Positions 23,084 to 29,990 of a DNA stretch of 39,535 nucleotides are shown here, piece by piece. Every line of letters begins with the position of its first letter. The stretch's first letter is position 1. A program made the translations under genes and the position numbers. The stretch comes from Amycolatopsis acididurans. GTDB taxonomy: Bacteria; Actinomycetota; Actinomycetes; Mycobacteriales; Pseudonocardiaceae. The stretch is from positions 1-39,535 of the forward strand of contig NZ_JAAXLS010000060.1 in the NCBI RefSeq assembly GCF_012328925.1, written 5' to 3'. The notes beneath the pieces were generated by a model. That model was given only the letters and a program-made list of their open reading frames with translations, did not search any database and was not told where the DNA came from.

Positions 23084-24289
23084 TCAGTGCGGTTTGCGCA
23101 TCCCGAACTGGTGGACGTCGAGATAACGGCCGCGGAACCCGGCCTCGCAGTAGCCGAGGTAGAACTCCCACATGCGCCGGAACGTCGCGTCGAAACCCAG
23201 TTCGGCGATCCGCGGCCACGCGTCGAGGAAACGTTGCCGCCACAGGCGCAGCGTTGTCGCGTAGCTGTCGCCGAGCGCGCGCCGCTCGGCGATCCGCAAC
23301 CCGGTGTGGCGGCGCACCACGTCCTCCACGGCGGGCAGCGACAGCAGGTGGCCGCCGGGGAAGATGTACTTGTGTATCCACGTGTACGAATCGCGCGTCG
23401 CGATCATCCGGTCGTGCGGCATCGTGATGCCCTGTAGCCCGACGCGCCCGCCGGGCACCAGCAGCCGGTCCAGCGTCGCGAAGTACGTCGGCCAGTACTC
23501 CTCGCCGACGGCCTCGATCATCTCCACGCTGACGACAGCGTCGTAGCTGCCTTCGGCGTCGCGGTAGTCGCACAGCTGGACGTCCACCCGCTCGCCCACG
23601 CCGGCATCGGCGAGCCGCTTGCGCGCAAGCGTTTGCTGCTCGACCGACAGGGTCAGCGTCGTGACCCGCGCGCCGCGCTCGGCCGCGCGCAACGCCAGTT
23701 CGCCCCAGCCGGTGCCGATCTCCAGCAGCCGCGTGCCCTCGCCGACGCCGGCGAGATCGAGGATCGCGTCGATCTTGCGACGCTGCGCGGTGGCGAGATC
23801 GTCCGAATCGCCGGTGAACCACGCCGACGAGTACGTCATCGTCTCGTCGAGGAATTCGGCGAACAGCTCGTTCGACAGGTCGTAGTGCCGGTGGATGTTC
23901 TCCCGGGCGCCGGAGATCGTGTTGCGCTCGGTGCCGGGTTTGCGGGCGTCGACCCACCGCCGCAGCGCCTGCAGCGGCTTGGGTACGAGAGTGGCCATGC
24001 GCTGCGCGAACGGCGTGAGCACGTCGGCCAGGTCGTCGGCCGCGGACCAGTCACCGGCCATGTAGGACTCGCCGAAACCGATCTTCGCGTCCGCCCCGAG
24101 CCGGTGGAAGAACGGGCGCGGCCGGTCGATGCGCAGGACCGGACCGCCGCGGCCGAGACGTTCTCCGCCGGGCAACGTGACGGTCACGGGGAGCGTGCGC
24201 ACGACCAACCGGAACAGCCGCTCGGCGGCGAATGCGCGGCCGGGCGCGTTCGGCACGATGGCGATATCGGGCCATGCGGGCTTACTCAT
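23084..24289 (-). CDS. ufaA1: Cyclopropane-fatty-acid-synthase-like methyltransferase, UfaA1 type
   Basis: This 401-residue SAM-dependent enzyme acts on the double bond of membrane phospholipid acyl chains. The substrate and lid region HRHYDLSNELF is followed by MTYSSAWF, and SAM motif I is LLEIGTGWGEL (188-198). The cysteine that follows YS in classic CFA synthases (YSCAYF) is replaced by S155. The start ATG 24289 lies within the last codons of the DUF1365 gene (8-bp overlap); a TTG at 24292 is also possible. It is third in the FAD oxidoreductase / DUF1365 / CFA operon, driven by a SigK-type promoter. The order matches Rv0449c-Rv0448c-Rv0447c. Confidence 0.9.
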   Translation of the reverse strand: MSKPAWPDIAIVPNAPGRAFAAERLFRLVVRTLPVTVTLPGGERLGRGGPVLRIDRPRPFFHRLGADAKIGFGESYMAGDWSAADDLADVLTPFAQRMATLVPKPLQALRRWVDARKPGTERNTISGARENIHRHYDLSNELFAEFLDETMTYSSAWFTGDSDDLATAQRRKIDAILDLAGVGEGTRLLEIGTGWGELALRAAERGARVTTLTLSVEQQTLARKRLADAGVGERVDVQLCDYRDAEGSYDAVVSVEMIEAVGEEYWPTYFATLDRLLVPGGRVGLQGITMPHDRMIATRDSYTWIHKYIFPGGHLLSLPAVEDVVRRHTGLRIAERRALGDSYATTLRLWRQRFLDAWPRIAELGFDATFRRMWEFYLGYCEAGFRGRYLDVHQFGMRKPH

Positions 24290-24968
24290 CAACGGTCTCC
24301 TGGCTGCGGGGAACGATAGGGATTCGGCGTAGCCACAACGCTATGCCGTGGCGCCTGATCGATGCGGCGACTCGCTGCGGCATCAGCGGACGTGTGAGCA
24401 ACATCCGGATCAGCGTGCCGGCGGTGGCGGGCCTGCGGTGTCCCCGCATCGTCGCGACCAGGCTCGGTTTTCCGTCCTGGCGTAGCAGCACATCGACCGC
24501 CAGCCGTTCGTCCGGCTCGGGCAGGCGCATCTCGTAGTGCCCGTGCATGGGCAGGAACGGGGACACGTAGAACTCCTTGTCCGCGGCGGCGCGTGCGTTG
24601 GCGTCCGGGCGGAGCAGGTAGCGGTGACGGCCGCCGTAGGTGTTGTGCACTTCCGCCACCACGCACTCGAGGTGCCCGTCCGGATCGTGACACCAGTACA
24701 CCGTGAGCGGATTGAACACGTATCCCAGCACGCTGGCCTGTGCCAGCATCCGCACCCGGCCGCCGTCCAGCCGCACGCCCCGCTCCGCCAGCCACCCGCG
24801 CAGGTCCGCGAGGTGGTCACGGTCGCGGAAACGGGCGAACGGCCGCAGCGGCCGGGGCAGTACCGGCAGGTCGTCGAGGTCCACCAGCCACAGGTACATG
24901 CGGTGCGAGAAGCGGTTCCGCGGCGCACGGCGTGCGTGCGTGACCACCGTGTCGTAGATCGCGTTCAC
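24282..24968 (-). CDS. DUF1365 family protein
   Basis: This 228-residue protein is of the Rv0448c type. It has HRMYLWLVDLDDLP, the conserved VFNPLTVYWC, CVVAEVHNTYGGRHRYLL, KEFYVSPF and MHGHYEMRLP. No membrane helix is clear. The family is nearly always next to CFA synthase and FAD oxidoreductase genes, and a role in modified fatty-acid synthesis (transfer or oxygen insertion) is inferred from context. GTG 24968 overlaps the FAD gene stop (GTGA) and its end overlaps the CFA gene, so the three are translationally coupled. Confidence 0.88.
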   Translation of the reverse strand: MNAIYDTVVTHARRAPRNRFSHRMYLWLVDLDDLPVLPRPLRPFARFRDRDHLADLRGWLAERGVRLDGGRVRMLAQASVLGYVFNPLTVYWCHDPDGHLECVVAEVHNTYGGRHRYLLRPDANARAAADKEFYVSPFLPMHGHYEMRLPEPDERLAVDVLLRQDGKPSLVATMRGHRRPATAGTLIRMLLTRPLMPQRVAASIRRHGIALWLRRIPIVPRSQETVDE

Positions 24969-26236
24969 CAGTGGACACCGAGCGCGGCGGCCGCTCGCAC
25001 CCCCGACGCACAGCCGTCCTCGTGAAAACCCCAGCCGTGGTAGGCACCGGCGTAGACGGTGCGCCCGGTGTTCAGCTCGGGCAGTCGTCGCTGGGCCGCC
25101 AGCGTGTCCGGCGTGTACACCGGATGCTCGTACACCATCCTGGCCAGCACGTCCGATTCGGAAACGCGGCCGTCGTCGTTGAGCGACACGAGGTAGTCGA
25201 CGGGCTCGTCCAGCCGCATCAGCCGGTTCATGTGGTAGCTGACCAGCACCGGGACGTTCGATGTGGTGCACGCGGGTTTGAGGTAGTTCCAGGAGGCGCG
25301 GGCACCGGCGGCCGCGGGCAGCACGCTCGCGTCGGTGTGCAGCACCGCCTCGTTGCGCGAGTACGGGAACGCTCCCAGGACCTGCCGCTCGGCGCGCGTG
25401 GGATCGGCGAGCAGGCGCAGCGCCTGGTCCGGATGGGTCGCGATCACGACGTGGTCGAAGCGATGCGACCGGCCGGAGCCGTCCCGGATCTCCACGCCGG
25501 AGGAGTCCCGGCTGATCTTGCGGACCGGCGTGCTCACGTGCACGGCGGGCAGGTTCTTGGCGACCTTGTCCACATAGGACCGCGAACCGCCGACGACCGT
25601 GCGCCAGGTCGGAGAACCGCCGACGGAAAGCATCCCGTGGTGGTCGAGGAAGGTGAACAGATAACGGGCGGGATAGGAGGTGCTCAGCTCGCCGGGTGCC
25701 GACCAGACCGCGGACACCAGCGGAATCAGGAAGTGGTCGACGAAGTAACCGGAGTAGCCGCCGATGGCCAGGAACGCGCCGAGCGTGGTGTCCCCGGTCT
25801 CGGGCCGGTCCAGCAGACGGCGCGCGTGCCGGTGGAAGCGGCGGACCTCGGCCAGCATCCACAGGTACTCGCGCCGCAGCAGGTTGCCCGGCTGGGCGAA
25901 CATCCCGCCGAATCCTCGCGCGCCCGCGTACTCGAGGCCGCAGCCCCGGCAGCGCACGCTCATCGACATCTCGGTGTCCTGAGTGGACACGCCGAGCTCG
26001 CGGAACAGTCTGAGCAGGTTCGGATACGTGCGTTCGTTGTGCACGATGAATCCGCTGTCGACGGCGATCTCGCGGTCGTCCGGCGTGGGCACGTCGTGGG
26101 TGTGCGCGTGCCCGCCGAGCCGGTCGTCGGACTCGAACAGGGACACCTGGAACTTCTCACGCAGCACGTACGCGGCGGTCAGCCCGGAGACGCCGGAGCC
26201 GACCACGGCGACGGTGGGGGTCGATTCGGGATGCAC
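24965..26236 (-). CDS. FAD-dependent amine-oxidase-like oxidoreductase (Rv0449c type)
   Basis: This 423-residue flavoprotein has the dinucleotide loop VAVVGSGVSGLTAAYVL (G13, G15, G18), ESDDRLGGHAHT and IVHNERTYPNLLRLF. The C-terminus reads YAGAYHGWGFHEDGCASGV. The family includes dehydrogenases and desaturases of methylated fatty acids in some bacteria. GTG 26236 is preferred over GTG 26290 because the -10 element CGAATACG of a SigK-type promoter ends 4 nt upstream, giving a leaderless start; a start at 26290 would put its promoter upstream of 26290, where no such element is oriented this way. It is the first gene of the three-gene operon. Confidence 0.88.
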   Translation of the reverse strand: MHPESTPTVAVVGSGVSGLTAAYVLREKFQVSLFESDDRLGGHAHTHDVPTPDDREIAVDSGFIVHNERTYPNLLRLFRELGVSTQDTEMSMSVRCRGCGLEYAGARGFGGMFAQPGNLLRREYLWMLAEVRRFHRHARRLLDRPETGDTTLGAFLAIGGYSGYFVDHFLIPLVSAVWSAPGELSTSYPARYLFTFLDHHGMLSVGGSPTWRTVVGGSRSYVDKVAKNLPAVHVSTPVRKISRDSSGVEIRDGSGRSHRFDHVVIATHPDQALRLLADPTRAERQVLGAFPYSRNEAVLHTDASVLPAAAGARASWNYLKPACTTSNVPVLVSYHMNRLMRLDEPVDYLVSLNDDGRVSESDVLARMVYEHPVYTPDTLAAQRRLPELNTGRTVYAGAYHGWGFHEDGCASGVRAAAALGVHW

Positions 26237-26240
26237 GAGC

Positions 26241-26270
26241 CGTATTCGAAGCAACCACGCGATCGGCTTG
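26241..26270 (-). promoter_or_regulatory. SigK-type promoter for the FAD/DUF1365/CFA operon
   Basis: On the minus strand CAAGCCG (26270-26264), 15 bp, then CGAATACG (26248-26241). The start codon GTG at 26236 lies 7 nt after the TCGAAT hexamer. The sequence elements are identical to those of the divergent plus-strand promoter at 26296-26325. Confidence 0.7.
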
Positions 26271-26295
26271 CTTTTTGTGTCCTGGGTCACCCCGC

Positions 26296-26325
26296 CAAGC
26301 CGGAGGGCGGGTGGCGCCGAATACG
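26296..26325 (+). promoter_or_regulatory. SigK-type promoter for the second CFA/DUF1295 operon
   Basis: CAAGCCG (26296-26302), 15 bp, then CGAATACG (26318-26325). The likely transcript start near 26330 leaves a 28-nt leader with AGAAAGGG before GTG 26358. Confidence 0.7.
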
Positions 26326-26357
26326 AAGACACGTCTTCCGCCAGAAAGGGTCCTGCC

Positions 26358-27575
26358 GTGCCTGACGTCGCGCCACAGCTCGCCGCCCTGCTCTCCCGGC
26401 TGATCGGCGGTGAGCTGCCGGTCGGGTTGCGGGCTTGGGACGGCAGTACCGCTGGTCAGGACACCGGTCCCAAGGTCGTCCTGTCCTCACGTCGTGCGTT
26501 GCGGAGGCTGCTGTGGAACCCGGGCGAACTGGGCCTCGCCCGTGCCTACGTCTCCGGTGACCTCGACGTCGAAGGCGACTTGACCGAGGGACTGCGGCGC
26601 TGCTGGAACCTGTTCCGCTCGGGGAAGCTGCGGCGGCCGCAACTCGGTGCGAGCGAATGGGCGGAGATCGTGCGGCTCGCGGTCCGGCTCGGCGTGCTCG
26701 GCCCGCGCCCGGCGCCGCCACCTGAGGAGGCACGGCCGACGGGCAGGCTGCACACGCGCCTGCGCGACCGCGCCGTGATCGCCCACCACTACGACCTCGG
26801 CAACGACTTCTACCAGCTCGTTCTCGACGAGACCATGGCCTACTCCTGCGCGTACTTCACCGATCCGGCCCAGTCGCTCGCGGACGCCCAGCGCGCCAAA
26901 CTGGACCTGGTCTGCCGCCGGCTGGGCCTGCGCCCGGGCATGCGGTTCCTCGACGTCGGCTGCGGCTGGGGCTCGCTGCTGCTGCACGCCGCCGAGCACT
27001 ACGGCGTCGTCGCCACCGGCATCACGCTGTCCGAGCAGCAGGCCGCGCACGTCCGCGCCGAGATCACCGAACGCGATCTGCCCGCCGAGGTGCTCCTGCT
27101 GGACTACCGCGACCTCGACGACGAGCCCTACGACGCGATCGCGTCGCTGGAGATGGGTGAGCACGTCGGCGCGGGGAACTATCCGCGATACGCGTCCACC
27201 CTGTTCCGGATGCTGCGGCCCGGGGGACGCCTGCTGCTCCAGCAGATGTCGCGCGGCGAGGTGGCGCCCGGCGGCGGCGCGTTCATCGAGTCCTACATCG
27301 CGCCGGACATGACGATGGTGCCGATCGGGGAGACGCTTTCCAGGCTGGAGACGGCCGGGTTCGAGATCCGGGAGGTGCGGGCCATGCGGGAGCATTACGT
27401 GCCGACCGTGCGCGCGTGGGCGGAGAACCTGGAGAAGAACGCCGACCAGGTACCGCCCGGGTGGCTGCGGGTGTGGCGGCTCTACCTCGCCGGCGGCGCG
27501 CTGGCCTTCGAGGAGAACCGCATGGGGGTCAACCAGATTCTCGCCGCCAAGACCACTGTGGACGGTCGCGCGTGA
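26358..27575 (+). CDS. Cyclopropane-fatty-acyl-phospholipid synthase-like methyltransferase
   Basis: This 405-residue SAM-dependent methyltransferase has the substrate region AHHYDLGNDFYQLVLDETM, the classic YSCAYF with C164 (the CFA synthase cysteine), SAM motif I FLDVGCGWGSL (197-207) and the general CFA C-terminal pattern AGGALAFEENRMGVNQIL. GTG 26358 has AGAAAGGG 7 nt upstream. The protein is clearly a paralogue of, but not equal to, the UfaA1-type enzyme on the other side of the promoter region. The stop overlaps the DUF1295 start (GTGA). Cyclopropanation and mid-chain methylation are both possible products. Confidence 0.9.
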   Translation: MPDVAPQLAALLSRLIGGELPVGLRAWDGSTAGQDTGPKVVLSSRRALRRLLWNPGELGLARAYVSGDLDVEGDLTEGLRRCWNLFRSGKLRRPQLGASEWAEIVRLAVRLGVLGPRPAPPPEEARPTGRLHTRLRDRAVIAHHYDLGNDFYQLVLDETMAYSCAYFTDPAQSLADAQRAKLDLVCRRLGLRPGMRFLDVGCGWGSLLLHAAEHYGVVATGITLSEQQAAHVRAEITERDLPAEVLLLDYRDLDDEPYDAIASLEMGEHVGAGNYPRYASTLFRMLRPGGRLLLQQMSRGEVAPGGGAFIESYIAPDMTMVPIGETLSRLETAGFEIREVRAMREHYVPTVRAWAENLEKNADQVPPGWLRVWRLYLAGGALAFEENRMGVNQILAAKTTVDGRA

Positions 27576-28333
27576 GCTCCGGCCTGGTCGTCACCGCGGT
27601 GCTCGTGCTGGCGCTGATCGTGGTCACCTTCGTCGTCGGCGCGCTCCGCAAACGTTTCGACACGATCGACACGGTGTGGGGCCTCGGCTTCGCGCTCGTC
27701 GCCGTGGTCACCTTCGCCCGCTCCGACGGCGATCTCACCGCGCGGATACTGAGCACCGTCCTGACCGTCGTGTGGGGTGTGCGGCTGGCCGTGCACATCG
27801 GGCTGCGCAACCGCGGCGGCGACGAGGACAAGCGTTATCAGGGGCGCGGGCCACTGGCGATGTTCACTCGCTTCTACCTCACGCAGGCCGTGCTGTTGTG
27901 GCTGATCTCCCTGCCCGTGCAGGTCGCGCAGTACGGCGACCCGGCTCCCGCCGCGCTCTACTGGATCGGCGGCCTGCTGTGGGCGGTCGGCTTCGCGTTC
28001 GAGGCGATCGGCGACCACCAGCTCCAGCGGTTCCGCCGCGACCCGGCGAACAAGGGCAAGGTCCTCGACACGGGGTTGTGGCGCTACACCCGGCACCCGA
28101 ACTACTTCGGCGACGCGTGTGTCTGGTGGGGGCTGTATCTGCTGGCCTGCCACAGCTGGCTCGCTGCGGCGACGGTGGTCAGCCCACTGATCATGACGGC
28201 GCTGCTCGCGAAGGGGTCCGGCAAGCCGATCCTGGAACGCCAGCTGCTGGACAGCAGGCCTGGTTATGCCGAGTACGTGGCCCGGACCAGCGGTTTCTTC
28301 CCGCTTCCGCCGAAACCGCTCGCCGATCGATGA
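27572..28333 (+). CDS. DUF1295 integral membrane protein (steroid 5-alpha-reductase-like)
   Basis: This 253-residue protein has six or more hydrophobic helices and the family motif GLWRYTRHPNYFGDACVWWGLYL near residues 170-190, followed by GYAEYVARTSGFFP. DUF1295 belongs to the ICMT/5-alpha-reductase-like superfamily, which reduces or methylates lipophilic substrates. GTG 27572 overlaps the previous stop by 4 bp. In the M. tuberculosis locus the corresponding gene is Rv0446c, next to sigK. A reductase that acts on methylene or unsaturated acyl chains is a reasonable guess, not shown. Confidence 0.9.
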   Translation: MSSGLVVTAVLVLALIVVTFVVGALRKRFDTIDTVWGLGFALVAVVTFARSDGDLTARILSTVLTVVWGVRLAVHIGLRNRGGDEDKRYQGRGPLAMFTRFYLTQAVLLWLISLPVQVAQYGDPAPAALYWIGGLLWAVGFAFEAIGDHQLQRFRRDPANKGKVLDTGLWRYTRHPNYFGDACVWWGLYLLACHSWLAAATVVSPLIMTALLAKGSGKPILERQLLDSRPGYAEYVARTSGFFPLPPKPLADR

Positions 28334-28385
28334 GTTCTCGCGCGCCCTCTGGTCTGTACTTCCAGCGAGGCCCAGGGAGATGCTT

Positions 28386-29384
28386 ATGACTATGACAATG
28401 ACCGAGAGACCCGCCGCCGGAGAGGACTTCCTCCGGCAGGCCGATCCGTACAGACGCGAGCTGCTCGCGCACTGTTACCGCATGCTCGGCTCGGTGCACG
28501 ACGCCGAGGACCTGGTGCAGGAGACCTACCTGCGGGCGTGGAAGTCCTACGAGAAGTTCGAGGGCCGCTCCTCGCTGCGCACCTGGCTGTACCGCATCGC
28601 GACCCGGGTGTGCCTGACCGCGCTGGAGACCCGCGGCAAGCGCCCGCTGCCGACCGGGCTCGGGCAGCCCGGTTCGCAGGCGGGCGACGAACTGGTCGAA
28701 CAGACCGAGGTGCCGTGGCTGGAGCCGATGCCCGACGCGATGGTCGGCGCCGAGAGCGCGGACCCGGCCGCGATCGTCACCTCGCGTGAGTCGATCCGGC
28801 TGGCGTTGATGGCCGCGTTGCAGCACCTGCCGCCGCGCCAGCGTGCGGTGCTGATCCTGCGGGACGTGCTGCAGTGGCGCGCCGCCGAGGTGGCGAAGGT
28901 GCTCGACACGACGACCACCGCCGTGAACTCGATCCTGCAGCGGGCGCGCGCCCAGCTCGCGGAGGTCACGCCGTCGGAGGACAAGGTCGCCGAGCCGGCC
29001 GAGGCCGAACAGCGTGAGCTGCTGGAGCGGTTCGTGACCGCGTTCGAGCGCAAGGACATCTCGGCGATGGTGGAGCTGTTCACCAAGGACGCGATCTGGG
29101 AGATGCCGCCGTTCGTCGGCTGGTACCGGGGCCCGGAGAACATCGCCCGGCTCATCGACATCCAGTGCCCCGCGAAGGGGCCCGGCGACATGCACCTCGT
29201 GCCGATCTCGGCGAACGGGCAGCCCGCGTTCGGCCTCTACATGCGCGAGGGCGAGGTCTACGTGCCGTTCAACATGCCGGTGCTCACCTTGTCCGACGAG
29301 GGCGTCGAGCACGTCTCGTGCTTCTTCGACACGACCCTGTTCGCGAAGTTCGGCCTCCCGGAAAGCATCCCGGTGCCGCGATGA
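28386..29384 (+). CDS. sigG: ECF sigma factor with C-terminal SnoaL-like domain (SigG type)
   Basis: This protein of about 332 residues has sigma region 2 (about 20-90: LLAHCYRMLGSVHDAEDLVQETYLRAWKSY), region 4 (about 140-190: LPPRQRAVLILRDVLQWRAAEVAKVL) and a SnoaL-like NTF2-fold domain (about 205-325). In such ECFs the C-terminal domain replaces a separate anti-sigma factor. ATG 28386 has GGGAG 7 nt upstream; ATGs at 28380 and 28392 are in frame. It follows the DUF1295 gene by 52 bp, so read-through from the SigK-type promoter would put it in a cascade. Its stop overlaps the next ATG (ATGA). Confidence 0.88.
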   Translation: MTMTMTERPAAGEDFLRQADPYRRELLAHCYRMLGSVHDAEDLVQETYLRAWKSYEKFEGRSSLRTWLYRIATRVCLTALETRGKRPLPTGLGQPGSQAGDELVEQTEVPWLEPMPDAMVGAESADPAAIVTSRESIRLALMAALQHLPPRQRAVLILRDVLQWRAAEVAKVLDTTTTAVNSILQRARAQLAEVTPSEDKVAEPAEAEQRELLERFVTAFERKDISAMVELFTKDAIWEMPPFVGWYRGPENIARLIDIQCPAKGPGDMHLVPISANGQPAFGLYMREGEVYVPFNMPVLTLSDEGVEHVSCFFDTTLFAKFGLPESIPVPR

Positions 29385-29953
29385 CCGACGAGGGCGCGGC
29401 AGCGCTGATCGGCGGCGTCGGGCTGCTGGAACGCGCGGTGAACTACACGCTCGGCAGCCTGCTTCTCGTCACGCCGGAACTCATGTCGCGCCCGACGCCA
29501 TGCCGGGCCTGGAACCTCGCGGACCTGCTGGCGCACATGAACGACTCCATGCTCGCACTGCACGAGGCCGCCGACATCGGGCACGTCGCACTGGACGTGC
29601 CCGCTGCCGGCGGCGGCGATCCGGTCGCGACCCTGCGCGACCGGGCCTGCCAACTGCTCGGCGCGTGGGCGAACTCCGAACGATCCGAGGCTTCGGTCGG
29701 TGGTCTCGCACTGCACACGAGCATCCTCACCAGCACCGGCGCGCTCGAGATCGCCGCGCACGGCTGGGACGTGGCCAGCGCGTGCGGACGGCCGCGGCCG
29801 ATTCCGCCCGCGCTGGCCGAGGAACTGCTGAACCTGGTCCCGCTGTTCGTCACCGACATCGACCGGCCGGGCCGGTTCGATCCGGCGCTGGCGATCTCGC
29901 AGCGCGCTCCGGGAAGCGACCGATTGCTCGCCTTCCTCGGCAGGCGGCCCTAG
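29381..29953 (+). CDS. DinB/MDMPI-like protein, TIGR03086 family
   Basis: This 190-residue protein has the mycothiol-dependent maleylpyruvate isomerase N-domain pattern: an amphipathic first helix, AWNLADLLAHM (H52), and ALEIAAHGWDVA (H128). These positions bind a metal in the family. The function is unknown; a thiol-S-transferase-like or regulatory role is possible. It is coupled to the SigG-type gene by an ATGA overlap, so the two proteins may act together. The gap before the next gene is 37 bp. Confidence 0.85.
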   Translation: MTDEGAAALIGGVGLLERAVNYTLGSLLLVTPELMSRPTPCRAWNLADLLAHMNDSMLALHEAADIGHVALDVPAAGGGDPVATLRDRACQLLGAWANSERSEASVGGLALHTSILTSTGALEIAAHGWDVASACGRPRPIPPALAEELLNLVPLFVTDIDRPGRFDPALAISQRAPGSDRLLAFLGRRP

Positions 29954-29990
29954 GGCGGTCTCGCGAGCCGGGCGTTGAGAAGATGAGGTG

